Shown in pieces: positions 46,660-55,759 of a stretch of DNA of 64,000 bases. Origin of the DNA: Mycobacterium florentinum (GTDB taxonomy: Bacteria > Actinomycetota > Actinomycetes > Mycobacteriales > Mycobacteriaceae); the NCBI RefSeq assembly GCF_010730355.1, contig NZ_AP022576.1:2914001-2978000 (forward strand). Reading direction: 5' to 3'. Under the pieces are notes generated by a model. That model worked only from the letters and a program-made list of their open reading frames with translations, did no database searches and had not been told where the DNA came from. Position numbers and translations under genes: made by a program. The stretch's first letter is position 1. The number at the start of each line of letters is the position of its first letter.

Positions 46660-48833
46660 CGGATCCCGGCGCGGGGTCCGGACAGCTGACGCTGACCGCC
46701 CGGCTGAACACCTCAGCCGTCGACTCGCGCCGCGGCGTCATCAGGATGCACCCCAATGCCGTTGCCGCCCTTGGTATCCGGGAGTGGGACGCCGTTTCGC
46801 TGACGGGATCGCGAACCACCGCGGCGGTAGCGGGACTCGCAGAGGCAGCCATCCCGGTGACCACGGTGCTGCTCGACGACGTCACGCTGTCCAACGCGGG
46901 GCTGCGCGAGGGCAGCACGGTTGTCGTCAGCGCGGTCACGGTGTACGGCGCGCGGTCGGTGACGCTGAACGGCTCGTCGCTGGCCATCCAATCGATCACC
47001 TCGGCCACCCTGCGTCAGGCGCTGCTCGGCAAGGTGATGACGGTAGGCGATGCGGTGTCGCTGCTGCCCCGCGATCTCGGCCCGGGCACCTCGACATCGG
47101 CGGCCAGCCGGGCGCTGGCATCGTCGGTCGGGATCAGCTGGACCTCGGAGCTGCTCACGGTCACCGGCGTGGATCCCGACGGACCGGTGAGCGTGCAGCC
47201 GAACTCGCTGGTCTCCTGGGGCGACGGGGTTCCGGTGGGCACCAGAGCACCTCGGCCGCAACCGGTGGCCGTCGCCGATCCCGCCATCCATGTCGACGAT
47301 CTCAAGGGTTCCCAGGTGCAGGCCGGCAAGCTCAGCGAATGGCTCAAGCTGGCCCTCGACGAACCACACCTGCTTCAAACCCTGGGCGCCACCACGAATT
47401 TGGGCGTGCTGGTCTCGGGTCCGGCCGGTGTCGGCAAGACGACGATGGTGCGCGCGGTGTGTGCGGGCCGCCGGCTGGTCCAACTCGACGGCCCGGAGGT
47501 GGGCGCACTGGCGGCCGAAGACCGGCTCAAGACTGTGGCTGCCGCGGTGACCGCGATTCGCGACGGCGGCGGCGTACTGCTGATCACCGACGCCGACGCG
47601 CTGCTGCCGGCGACCGCCGAGCCGGTGGCCGCCCTGATCCTCGCCGAGCTACGCACCGCGGTGGCCACCGACGGCGTGGCGTTGATCGCCACGTCCGCGC
47701 TCCCCGACCAGCTCGACCCGCGGCTGCGCTCCCCCGAGCTGTGCGACCGCGAGCTCGGCTTGCCGCTGCCCGACGGCGCGACCCGCAAGGCGCTGCTGGA
47801 GACGATATTGAAGTCGGTGCCCACCGGCGAGCTGAACCTGGATGAAATCGCCGTCCGTACACCGGGTTTCGTTGCCGCCGATCTGGCCGCACTGGTGCGG
47901 GAGGCGGCGCTGCGAGCGGCATCGCGGGCCAGCGCCGACGGCCAGCCACCGAAGCTGAACCAGGACGATCTCGTCGGCGCGCTGTCGGTCATCCGGCCGC
48001 TGTCCCGCTCGGCCAGCGAGGAGCTGACCGTCGGCAACGTGACGCTCGACGACGTCGGCGACATGGTCGAAGCCAAGCAGGCGCTGACCGAAGCGGTGCT
48101 GTGGCCGCTGCAGCATCCCGACACCTTCGCGCGCCTCGGTGTCGATCCACCCCGCGGAGTGCTGCTCTTCGGGCCGCCCGGCTGCGGCAAGACCTTTGTG
48201 GTGCGGGCGCTGGCGAGCACCGGGCAGCTGAGCGTGCATGCGGTCAAAGGTTCCGAGCTGATGGACAAATGGGTGGGCGCCTCCGAGAAAGCGGTCCGCG
48301 AATTATTCCGGCGGGCAAGGGATTCCGCGCCCTCGCTGATGTTCCTCGACGAGATAGACGCGCTGGCACCGCGGCGTGGGCAGAGCTTCGACTCGGGCGT
48401 CACCGATCGGGTAGTGGCCGCGCTGCTCACCGAACTCGACGGCATCGACCCGCTGCGCGACGTCGTGGTGCTGGGCGCCACTAACCGGCCCGATCTGATC
48501 GATCCGGCGCTGCTGCGCCCGGGGCGCCTGGAGCGGCTGGTGTTCGTCGAGCCGCCCGACGCGGCCGCCCGCCGCGAAATACTGCGGACCGCAGCCAAAT
48601 CCATTCCGCTAAGCGCCGATGTCAATCTCGACGACATCGCCGCCGAACTCGACGGCTACAGCGCCGCGGACTGCGTCGCCCTGCTGCGCGAGGCCGCGCT
48701 TACCGCGATGCGGCGCTCCATCGACGCCGCCGATGTGACCGGCGCCGACCTGGAAGCGGCCCGCAAAACCGTGCGGCCCTCGCTGGACCCCGTTCAGGTG
48801 GAGTCGCTACGCGCGTTCGCCAAAGCCGTCTAG
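46656..48833 (+). CDS. Tandem AAA ATPase, Cdc48/p97-like (Rv0435c-like)
   Basis: A 725-aa protein with an N-terminal double-psi barrel-like region and two AAA modules. D1 has Walker A GPAGVGKT at 255-262 but its Walker B reads LLITDADAL, lacking the catalytic Glu. D2 is canonical, with Walker A GPPGCGKT at 506-513, Walker B LMFLDEIDAL, and ATNRPDLIDPALLRPGRLERL with sensor and arginine finger. It probably unfolds or remodels a protein. Coupling to psd-pssA is conserved with M. tuberculosis and suggests a link to membrane lipid synthesis (inference). Confidence 0.92.
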   Translation: MTDPGAGSGQLTLTARLNTSAVDSRRGVIRMHPNAVAALGIREWDAVSLTGSRTTAAVAGLAEAAIPVTTVLLDDVTLSNAGLREGSTVVVSAVTVYGARSVTLNGSSLAIQSITSATLRQALLGKVMTVGDAVSLLPRDLGPGTSTSAASRALASSVGISWTSELLTVTGVDPDGPVSVQPNSLVSWGDGVPVGTRAPRPQPVAVADPAIHVDDLKGSQVQAGKLSEWLKLALDEPHLLQTLGATTNLGVLVSGPAGVGKTTMVRAVCAGRRLVQLDGPEVGALAAEDRLKTVAAAVTAIRDGGGVLLITDADALLPATAEPVAALILAELRTAVATDGVALIATSALPDQLDPRLRSPELCDRELGLPLPDGATRKALLETILKSVPTGELNLDEIAVRTPGFVAADLAALVREAALRAASRASADGQPPKLNQDDLVGALSVIRPLSRSASEELTVGNVTLDDVGDMVEAKQALTEAVLWPLQHPDTFARLGVDPPRGVLLFGPPGCGKTFVVRALASTGQLSVHAVKGSELMDKWVGASEKAVRELFRRARDSAPSLMFLDEIDALAPRRGQSFDSGVTDRVVAALLTELDGIDPLRDVVVLGATNRPDLIDPALLRPGRLERLVFVEPPDAAARREILRTAAKSIPLSADVNLDDIAAELDGYSAADCVALLREAALTAMRRSIDAADVTGADLEAARKTVRPSLDPVQVESLRAFAKAV

Positions 48834-49415
48834 CACCGCACGCACCGACACCGCCACATCGGCCTCCAGCCAGGACGGCATCGGCTCGTCGCGGGCGTGG
48901 CGGCGCACGACGGCATAGGGCAGGTCGACGATCGCGCGGGCGACGGCATCGACGGATCGGGAATCCTTGCGGCCATATAGCTTTCGGGCCAGCACCCCGA
49001 CCCTTTCGGTCAGCGGCGCGTTCATCGCGGCGACGGTCTCCTGAAATTTCGCGTCGGGCTCCTCGTCGAGCAGATCGGCCGGACGGATGGTCAACAGCAG
49101 CCGGGCATCCTCGGGAAGCTCACGCGCGAAGCTGATCGAGGCAACGGCCATCGCGACCGCGGTGTCGGCCGGCGTAGCCGCCGCGTCGGCTTCTGAGGCC
49201 GCCATCGCCCGGGACTGGAAACGCTCCAGTGCGCGCAGCCACGCCGCCGCCAGAATGCCGTCGCGGTTGCCGAAGCGGTGATACAGCGTGCCGGCCGGCG
49301 CGCCGCTGGATTTCGCGATCGCCGCGACACTGGCCGCGCGCGGTCCGCCCTCGAGCACCAGCGCTCGGGCTGCGTCGAGGATCACATCGGTTTCATGCTT
49401 CCGCGGAGGTGCCAT
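48807..49415 (-). CDS. TetR-family regulator
   Basis: A 202-aa TetR protein. HTH PRAASVAAIAKSSGAPAGTLYHRFGNRDGIL lies at about 22-52. It overlaps the convergent AAA ATPase by 27 bp and is divergent, with only 21 bp between starts, from the DUF2867 gene, which it most likely controls. It marks the left edge of the block not found here in M. tuberculosis. Confidence 0.87.
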   Translation of the reverse strand: MAPPRKHETDVILDAARALVLEGGPRAASVAAIAKSSGAPAGTLYHRFGNRDGILAAAWLRALERFQSRAMAASEADAAATPADTAVAMAVASISFARELPEDARLLLTIRPADLLDEEPDAKFQETVAAMNAPLTERVGVLARKLYGRKDSRSVDAVARAIVDLPYAVVRRHARDEPMPSWLEADVAVSVRAVLDGFGERA

Positions 49416-49419
49416 GATC

Positions 49420-49450
49420 TAGTACATTCCTTCTATATGGAACGGTTACC
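49420..49450. promoter_or_regulatory. Operator-like dyad between TetR and DUF2867 genes
   Basis: TTCC-N8-GGAA (within ACATTCC...GGAACGG) spans the 21-bp gap and the DUF2867 start codon. With so little room, both genes must share this site. A similar TTTCC-CTATA-GGAAA lies before the gene at 57593. Confidence 0.45.
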
Positions 49451-50255
49451 CTATATCGATGAGCATGCCATAACAGTCGACGCGAATCGCGCAGAAACGT
49501 GGTCGGCACTGCTGCGGGTGATGTGTCGCGACCCGCACGACCCGGCCACCGTGCCAATCGGTTTCGTGCTCGACGAAGCACGCGAGCCCGAACGTCTCGC
49601 GCTCAAGGGCCGCCACCTGTTCGCGGTCTACCGGTGGGTGTTCGAGTTGGACACCGACGCCGCCGGCCGAACCCGGGTGCGCGCGACCACCTGGGCGGCC
49701 TTCCCGGGCGTGCACGGAAAGATCTATCGCGCCCTGGTCATCGGCACCGGCGCCCACCGGGTGGTCACCCGCCGGACGCTGAAACACATTGCGGCCGCGG
49801 CACTCACCGCACAGGCCGAGACCGGCCAGACCGCGTCCGACTACACCGACGTCTTCGAAGTCGGAATCGGGCCCGGCGATGTGCGCACCGCCGAGCAGAT
49901 GTTTCGCGACGCGCTCGGCAGTGAACGGGGCGGAGGCGCGGTGCTCTGGATCCATCGTCGCGTCTTGCGATTCCAGCTGGGCCCGCATCCCTCGCCCGAT
50001 CACCTGATCGGCTGGCCGATCGTGCATTCGGATCCCGACGAGCTCGTGCTGACGACGAGCGGGCCGCTGATGCGCGGCGAGCTGACGCTGCGACGCCAGG
50101 ACGGTCGGCGCGCCACGCTCACCACGCGCGTGCACTATCACCGCAGAGCCGCCTGCGTGGTCTGGGCCGTGATCGGCCCGCTGCATCGGGTCGTGGCACC
50201 GCGGCTGATGGCGCGCGCCGCCCATCCCGGCCAACGACGGACAGTGGCGACATGA
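49437..50255 (+). CDS. DUF2867 protein
   Basis: A 272-aa protein resembling the DUF2867 / SRPBCC-like family, which occurs free or fused to SDRs. Aromatic blocks FAVYRWVFELD, VRATTWAAFPGVHGKIYRALVIGTGAHRVV fit a START-like lipid-binding pocket. Function unknown. The ATG is only 21 bp from the divergent TetR start, so it is either leaderless or starts later. The next 286 bp hold no gene. Confidence 0.72.
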   Translation: MERLPYIDEHAITVDANRAETWSALLRVMCRDPHDPATVPIGFVLDEAREPERLALKGRHLFAVYRWVFELDTDAAGRTRVRATTWAAFPGVHGKIYRALVIGTGAHRVVTRRTLKHIAAAALTAQAETGQTASDYTDVFEVGIGPGDVRTAEQMFRDALGSERGGGAVLWIHRRVLRFQLGPHPSPDHLIGWPIVHSDPDELVLTTSGPLMRGELTLRRQDGRRATLTTRVHYHRRAACVVWAVIGPLHRVVAPRLMARAAHPGQRRTVAT

Positions 50256-50488
50256 GTTCGACCTGAACGTTTTCGCGCGCTGGCGCGTAACCACATCGCA
50301 GACATCATCCTGATGAGGTTGCCGCTCAATACGTTGCGGCGGCCTCGAGGAGGACTCGGATGACCGACCGCCCCGCGAGGCCAACATGATCGCGACACGA
50401 CCGTCACCCGGGATAGTGCGCCCCGCACGCCCGGGAGGGTTGTTCGCGAAATTGCGCCAGACCCCGTCCACGAGCGGCGGCCATATCT

Positions 50489-50502
50489 TGCAGTAAACTG
50501 CA
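50489..50502. promoter_or_regulatory. Palindromic operator before the luxE-like gene
   Basis: TGCAGT-AA-ACTGCA has perfect 6-bp arms. A further half-site TACTGCA lies at 50514-50520. Both sit where the -35 region of the leaderless promoter (TACTAT, 50530-50535) would be, so a bound TetR protein would block it. The TetR gene at the end of the operon is the natural candidate. Confidence 0.6.
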
Positions 50503-50529
50503 TTCTTGCGTTCTACTGCACCAGATGCC

Positions 50530-50535
50530 TACTAT
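50530..50535 (+). promoter_or_regulatory. Leaderless -10 box of the lux-like operon
   Basis: TACTAT matches TANNNT and ends 6 nt before the ATG at 50542. This chooses that ATG over earlier in-frame starts such as 50506. Confidence 0.55.
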
Positions 50536-50541
50536 GACCCG

Positions 50542-51972
50542 ATGACGACTACGGCAGCGCGGCCGGTGACCGAGTTCATGAACGACCCGATCGGCTTCTT
50601 CGGCCAGTCCTACACCCGGATGCACAGCATCGGTCGCGACGAGCTCGAAGAGCTGCAACGCGAGGCCATGGGTATCCGGTTTCGCGAGCACTACGAGCGC
50701 ATCGAGATGCTGCGCAAACTGGCCGACCGGCTCGGCATCAAGGAACTCAATCAATTCAATGATGTGGTGCCGCTGCTGTTCTCGCACACCACGTTCAAGT
50801 CGTACCCGGCCGCACTGGTCGACAAGAAGCGCTTCGACCTGATGACCAAGTGGCTGGACAAGCTCACCAGCTACGACCTTTCGGGCGTGGATACCAACGG
50901 CTGCAACGGGATTGACGACTGGATCGACCGGCTCGATGCGCAGACTCCGCTGGAGGTGATCACCTCCAGCGGCACCACCGGCACCATCTCGATCCTGCCC
51001 AAGGACAAACGCGGCGCCGAGCAGGGCATGACGCTGTGGAAGATCTGCCTGTTTCAGACCTTCGGCCACGAACCCACCGACGCCGAACTCAACCCGGTCG
51101 TGGACGTGGTGTGGCCGAACTTCGCCAGCGGCAAGCTCGGCCACCTGCGCATTGCCAACATGATCAAACGCGGCTTCACCGGTGGCGACGAGAGCCGGTT
51201 TCATGCGCTCTACCCGGGCGCGGTCGACACCGACCTGATGTTTCTGGCCTCCAAGATGCGCGCCGCGGCGTCGCGCGGCGAGCTGGACCGGCTGGAGATC
51301 GACCCGGCGCTGGCCGCCCGCAAGGACGAATTCATCGCGATGCAGGCGCGCCAGGCCCAGGACACCGAGGCGTTTTTCACCCGCCTGACCGAACAGCTGC
51401 GCGGCAAACGGGTCTTCATGACCAGTGCCTTCGGCCAGATGTACGACATCGCCAGGGCAGGCCTGGACCGCGGCGTGCGCAACGTGTTCGCCCCCGACTC
51501 GGCGATCCTCACCGGCGGGGGCATGAAAGGCGTTGTGCTACCTGATGATTTCATGGAGGTTATCCAGGAGTTCCTCGGTGTCGACCGCATCCAGGTCGGC
51601 TACGGCTTCTCCGAGTCGAGCACCTTCCACTGGGGTTGCAGCGAGGGCCGTTACCACGTCGCACCATGGGTCGTGCCGTTCGTACTCGATCCGGAGACCA
51701 GCGAGCCACTGCCGCGCACCGGCGTGCAGACCGGACGCGCGGCCGTCTACGACATCCTGCTGCGCGCGCATTGGGGCGGCGTCATCTCGGGCGACGAGGT
51801 CACCATCGACTGGGACCTGCAATGCCCCTGCGGCCAGGCCAGCCTCGCATTCGAGCGCGACATCATGCGTTACAGCGAGAAACAGGGTGTCGAAGACGAC
51901 CGGATCACTTGCGCCGCAACACATGAGGTGCACAACGAAGCGGTGAACTTCATGAAGGGCGTCGACCTGTGA
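50542..51972 (+). CDS. LuxE-like acyl-protein synthetase
   Basis: A 476-aa member of the LuxE (acyl-protein synthetase) / adenylate-forming family. The ATP-binding SSGTTGT is at 142-148, and QVGYGFSESSTFHWGC with a CPCG pair at 428-431 follows. LuxE activates a fatty acid with ATP and holds it as a thioester for transfer to LuxC. It is longer than the roughly 370-aa Vibrio LuxE, with an added N-terminal helical part. It overlaps the luxC-like gene by GTGA; the pair forms a plausible fatty-acid reductase. No luxA/B or luxD is present. Confidence 0.83.
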   Translation: MTTTAARPVTEFMNDPIGFFGQSYTRMHSIGRDELEELQREAMGIRFREHYERIEMLRKLADRLGIKELNQFNDVVPLLFSHTTFKSYPAALVDKKRFDLMTKWLDKLTSYDLSGVDTNGCNGIDDWIDRLDAQTPLEVITSSGTTGTISILPKDKRGAEQGMTLWKICLFQTFGHEPTDAELNPVVDVVWPNFASGKLGHLRIANMIKRGFTGGDESRFHALYPGAVDTDLMFLASKMRAAASRGELDRLEIDPALAARKDEFIAMQARQAQDTEAFFTRLTEQLRGKRVFMTSAFGQMYDIARAGLDRGVRNVFAPDSAILTGGGMKGVVLPDDFMEVIQEFLGVDRIQVGYGFSESSTFHWGCSEGRYHVAPWVVPFVLDPETSEPLPRTGVQTGRAAVYDILLRAHWGGVISGDEVTIDWDLQCPCGQASLAFERDIMRYSEKQGVEDDRITCAATHEVHNEAVNFMKGVDL

Positions 51973-53426
51973 TCGCCTACACCGTCCCGCTGTTCTTGCG
52001 GGGAGAGGTGATCACCGACGACCTCGTACCGTTCGATACCCGTATCGGCGCCGCGCAGTTCCAGGCGCCGGACATGAGCAAGTACGTCGAGCGCCTGCCG
52101 CTCAAGAGCCCCGGCGCGATGAGTGACCTCTACGAGCTGAGTTTCGACGAGATCCTGGAAGTACTGGCGGCTTTGGGCGACGCGCTGGACTTCGATTCGA
52201 ACACCCATCTGCAGGAAGCCTACGAAGCCTCGCTGGTGGCCAACGTGCTGCCGGCGGAGATGATGAAGAACAGCTATCTCGTGCTACGGCCGCTGTTTTC
52301 GCGGGACAACGTCACCGAAATCGCCGACAGCCAGGTCGGGCTGGACTACCTCAACGGATGGGTCCCGCACACGTTGCACGACGGACGCGAACTACGCGTG
52401 CGCGCCTTCGGCTCCCGCATGCTGCACATCCCGGCGGGCAACGGCGGATTGGTGTCGGCGGTGACGATCCTGCGGTCGGTGATCACCCGATCCGACGTCA
52501 TCATCAAGGCCCCGTCCAACGATCCGCTCACCGCGATCGCGATCGCCCGCACGCTTGCCGATGTCGCGCCGGACCATCCGATCACCCGGCACCTGGCGGT
52601 CGGGTACTGGAAGGGCGGCGATCTCGAAGTGGAGGAAAAGCTCTATCAGCCCCAGCACATCGAAAAAATCGTGGCGTGGGGCGGGATGGCGTCGGTCAAA
52701 CACGTAACCCGGTACATCCAACCGGGTTTGGAGCTCATCGCGCTCGACCCGAAACGCAGCGCGACGATCATCGGCGCCGAGGCATTCGCCGACGACGACA
52801 CCCTGCGCGAGGTGGCGCGGCGTGCGGCGACCGACATCGGCGTGGCCAATCAGGAGGGGTGCGCCAACGCGCGGGTCATCTACGTGCTCAGCGGAACCGA
52901 CGCCGAGGGCCTGGCCAACGCGAACCGGCTCGGCGAATTGATCTACCACGAACTCGTCTCGCTGCCCGACATCGTCAGCACCCCGCCGCGCTATCCCAAC
53001 CGCGAGTTGCTGGATCATCTCGAGGCATCCCGCATGACCGACGACTTCTATCGCGTCATCGGCGGCGAGCGACGCGAAGGCGCGATCGTCGTCTCCCAAT
53101 TCGACGAGCCCGTCGACTATTCGCCGATGCTGTCGGGCCGCGTCGCCAACATCGTGCCGGTCGATAGCATCGACAAGGTGACCGCTGCCGTCAACGCCTA
53201 CACTCAGACCATCGGCATCTATCCCGAGTCGCTCAAGCGACAGCTGCGAAACACGCTGCCGCTGTTCGGCGCCCAGCGGCTGACCAGCCTCGGCTACGCG
53301 TGCAGTGTCGCGATCGCGATGCCCCAGGACGCCATCGAGCCGATCCGGCGGATGTGCAAGTGGATCGTCGACGAAGAATGCGACCCCACCACGGTCGTTC
53401 CGCTTTGGCAGCTGGCCCGGCAATGA
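51969..53426 (+). CDS. LuxC-like acyl-CoA/acyl-protein reductase
   Basis: A 485-aa long-chain acyl reductase of the LuxC family. The catalytic Cys298 lies in NQEGCANAR, with the aldehyde-dehydrogenase-like NADPH segment LHIPAGNGGLVSAVTILRSVITRSDVIIKAPSNDPLTA. LuxC takes the acyl group from LuxE and reduces it to a fatty aldehyde with NADPH. GTG start, 4-bp overlaps on both sides. Family assignment is firm; the physiological product is inferred. Confidence 0.87.
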   Translation: MIAYTVPLFLRGEVITDDLVPFDTRIGAAQFQAPDMSKYVERLPLKSPGAMSDLYELSFDEILEVLAALGDALDFDSNTHLQEAYEASLVANVLPAEMMKNSYLVLRPLFSRDNVTEIADSQVGLDYLNGWVPHTLHDGRELRVRAFGSRMLHIPAGNGGLVSAVTILRSVITRSDVIIKAPSNDPLTAIAIARTLADVAPDHPITRHLAVGYWKGGDLEVEEKLYQPQHIEKIVAWGGMASVKHVTRYIQPGLELIALDPKRSATIIGAEAFADDDTLREVARRAATDIGVANQEGCANARVIYVLSGTDAEGLANANRLGELIYHELVSLPDIVSTPPRYPNRELLDHLEASRMTDDFYRVIGGERREGAIVVSQFDEPVDYSPMLSGRVANIVPVDSIDKVTAAVNAYTQTIGIYPESLKRQLRNTLPLFGAQRLTSLGYACSVAIAMPQDAIEPIRRMCKWIVDEECDPTTVVPLWQLARQ

Positions 53427-54355
53427 GCGAACGTCGGACCGCGCTGGAGGTCGTCGAGGGAATCGACCTGTCCGGCAAGGCGTGTGTGATCACCGGCGCG
53501 TCGGCCGGCCTGGGCCGCGAGTCGGCACGCGCGCTGGCCGCCGCGGGCGCCCACGTGATCCTGGCCGCCCGCAACCCGGAGGCGCTGGACGAGGCCGCGC
53601 GGTGGGTACGGGACGAGGTGCCGGGCGCGACGACCTCGACGGTCGAACTCGACCTGACCGCACTGACCAGCGTGCGCGCGGCGGCGGCGGCGATCCGCGA
53701 GATCGCGCCGGCGGTGCATGTGTTGATGAACAACGCCGGGGTGATGTTCACCCCGTTCGGCCGGACCCGGGACGGGTTCGAATTGCAGATCGGGACAAAT
53801 CATTTCGGACACTTCGAGCTGACCCGGCTGTTGATCCCGCAGCTGGCCGCGGCCGGGGGCGCGCGGGTGGTGATCCTGTCGTCGGCGGGTCACGTGATGG
53901 GTGACGTGGACTTCGACGATCCGAACTGGGAGCGCCGCGACTACGACAAATTCGCGGCATACGGCGCCGCCAAAACGGCGAACATCCTGCACGCCATCGA
54001 GGCAGATCGGCGGTTGCGCGAGTTGGGAATTCGCGCCTACGCCGTGCATCCCGGTACCGTTGCCACCTCGCTGGCCAGGTATATGTCGCGCGACGACTTC
54101 TCCGACCTTCGCAAACTCGTCGTGGACAACAGCACGCTGCGCGGCGAAACGACCGACGGCCGACTTGACTTCTCCACTCCCGAACAGGGTGCGGCCACCC
54201 AGGTGTGGGCCGCGGTCAGCCCCGAGCTGGCTGATCGGGGCGCTCTGTATCTGGAGGACTGCACGGTCGGCGAGACGGGCGCGGCGTATGCGCGCGACGA
54301 GCAGCGGGCCGCCGAGTGGTGGACCCTGTCCGAAAAGCTTTGCGACAGCGCATGA
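53423..54355 (+). CDS. Short-chain dehydrogenase of the lux-like operon
   Basis: A 310-aa SDR of the retinol dehydrogenase type with TGASAGLGRES, NNAGVMFTPFGRT, IGTNHFGHFELTRLLIPQL and YGAAK. It resembles the SDR at 36885. It could reduce the fatty aldehyde made by the LuxE/LuxC pair to an alcohol, or oxidise an alcohol (inference from operon). Overlaps luxC-like and tetR genes by ATGA. Confidence 0.88.
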   Translation: MSERRTALEVVEGIDLSGKACVITGASAGLGRESARALAAAGAHVILAARNPEALDEAARWVRDEVPGATTSTVELDLTALTSVRAAAAAIREIAPAVHVLMNNAGVMFTPFGRTRDGFELQIGTNHFGHFELTRLLIPQLAAAGGARVVILSSAGHVMGDVDFDDPNWERRDYDKFAAYGAAKTANILHAIEADRRLRELGIRAYAVHPGTVATSLARYMSRDDFSDLRKLVVDNSTLRGETTDGRLDFSTPEQGAATQVWAAVSPELADRGALYLEDCTVGETGAAYARDEQRAAEWWTLSEKLCDSA

Positions 54356-54924
54356 GTAGGCTGGAACGGCGCAAGCTCGAGATGCGGGAGAAAATCCTCG
54401 TCGCGGCGTTCGACCTGTTTCTGGCGCAGGGGGTCGCGGCCACCACGATCGAGGAGATCTGCGAACGCGCCGATGTCGCCAACCGGACGTTCTTCAACCA
54501 CTTCGCGACCCGTCAGGACATGATCCGCGCGCTGGCCGAGCGGCGGCTGGTCAACCTGCACGATGTCGTCTTCGACCGCGCCGACCAACCGATCCCGGCG
54601 CGGTTGATCGGGGTTTTCGACGACATCGGCACGACGCTGGTCAAATCCGGCGACACGTACCGCGAGCTGATCGGCGAGATGCTGGCCACCTCCGGCTACG
54701 GCATACAACGCGGGTTCAACCTGCACGCCACGTTCGGCGAGCTCATCAAGGAAGGCGTCGCACGCGGCGAGGTCGGCACCGGCCACGACGCAAACACCTT
54801 GGCCGACATCATCGTTGGTGCACTCTCGGGCGCCATCGTCAATTGGACGCTCGATCGCACCTACTCGCTGGAAACCAACCTGCACAACCTCGGTGTCGCG
54901 CTGGCCGACCTACTCAAGAGCTGA
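54352..54924 (+). CDS. TetR-family regulator ending the lux-like operon
   Basis: A 190-aa TetR protein. HTH VAATTIEEICERADVANRTFFNHFATRQDMI is at about 27-57. As the last gene of the operon it would give feedback control through the TGCAGT-AA-ACTGCA operator upstream of the luxE-like gene (inference). It overlaps the convergent SMP-30 gene by 11 bp. Confidence 0.87.
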   Translation: MSRLERRKLEMREKILVAAFDLFLAQGVAATTIEEICERADVANRTFFNHFATRQDMIRALAERRLVNLHDVVFDRADQPIPARLIGVFDDIGTTLVKSGDTYRELIGEMLATSGYGIQRGFNLHATFGELIKEGVARGEVGTGHDANTLADIIVGALSGAIVNWTLDRTYSLETNLHNLGVALADLLKS

Positions 54925-55759
54925 GCCGGGCCGCCTCGAGATCGTCGAGCCGGATGCGCAGCAGCGCCTGGCTCTGCGCGGCGGTGACGAACAGCTCGTC
55001 GGCCCGTTCGCCGCCGATACAGATATTGGTGGGTAGCGAACCGGGCGGCAGCGTGATCGCCGCGACACACTCGCCCGCCTCGTCGACGACGTCGACGCGG
55101 TCCGCGCCGGTCAGCGCGACCCAGTAGTCGCCGCGGGCGCTGACGGCCATCCCGTCGGGCCAGCCGTTGACGAACGTGTGCAACAACTCGGGCGGCCCGG
55201 AAGTCGGGAGCGAATACGACAGTAGCCGCGACGAAATTGTCGCCGTGACAAGCAATCTGGTGTTGTCGCGGGAGAAGCCCAGGCCGTTGATGAACACCGG
55301 ACCATCGTCGATGATGCGCTGGGTCGCGCCCGAGGCGACATCGGTCGCATACACATGCCCGGGCGGGCCGGCATCGGGATCGCTGATGTCGAATTCGGCG
55401 CGGGTGTCGGTGATCCATAGCCGCCCGTCGGGCCCGAACATCAGATCGTTGGGGGCGCCCAGACCCTCCACCAGATAGTCGATCCGCGAGCCCGTGATGA
55501 CCTGGACGCCGGGTTCCGCGGAACCGCTTGCGCCCCAGGCGCCGCCGTTCTGGGCGACATACAGGGTGCCGTCGCCGCCAACCGTCAGGCCGTTGGGCCC
55601 ACCGCCGGTCTCGATGCTTTGCACCGGCGCGCCCGCCGGGTCCGCGATGTACACCCGGCCATGGCTGATCGACGTCAGCGCCACCCGGCCGTCCGGCAGC
55701 CACACCGGGCCCTCGGTGAAGCCGAGCCCGTCCGCGATGACGTCGATGCGGGTACTCAC
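54914..55759 (-). CDS. SMP-30/gluconolactonase-like beta-propeller protein
   Basis: A 281-aa six-bladed propeller of the SMP-30/gluconolactonase family. FTEGPVWLPDGRVALTS carries the first metal Glu, GGGPNGLTVGGDG and GAPNDLMFGPDGRLWITDT the Asn, and GWPDGMAVSARGDYWVA the Asp: a full calcium/lactonase site. It probably hydrolyses a lactone. Last gene of an operon with the enoyl-CoA hydratase and LLM genes, joined by a 4-bp overlap. GTG start. Confidence 0.88.
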   Translation of the reverse strand: MSTRIDVIADGLGFTEGPVWLPDGRVALTSISHGRVYIADPAGAPVQSIETGGGPNGLTVGGDGTLYVAQNGGAWGASGSAEPGVQVITGSRIDYLVEGLGAPNDLMFGPDGRLWITDTRAEFDISDPDAGPPGHVYATDVASGATQRIIDDGPVFINGLGFSRDNTRLLVTATISSRLLSYSLPTSGPPELLHTFVNGWPDGMAVSARGDYWVALTGADRVDVVDEAGECVAAITLPPGSLPTNICIGGERADELFVTAAQSQALLRIRLDDLEAARLSS

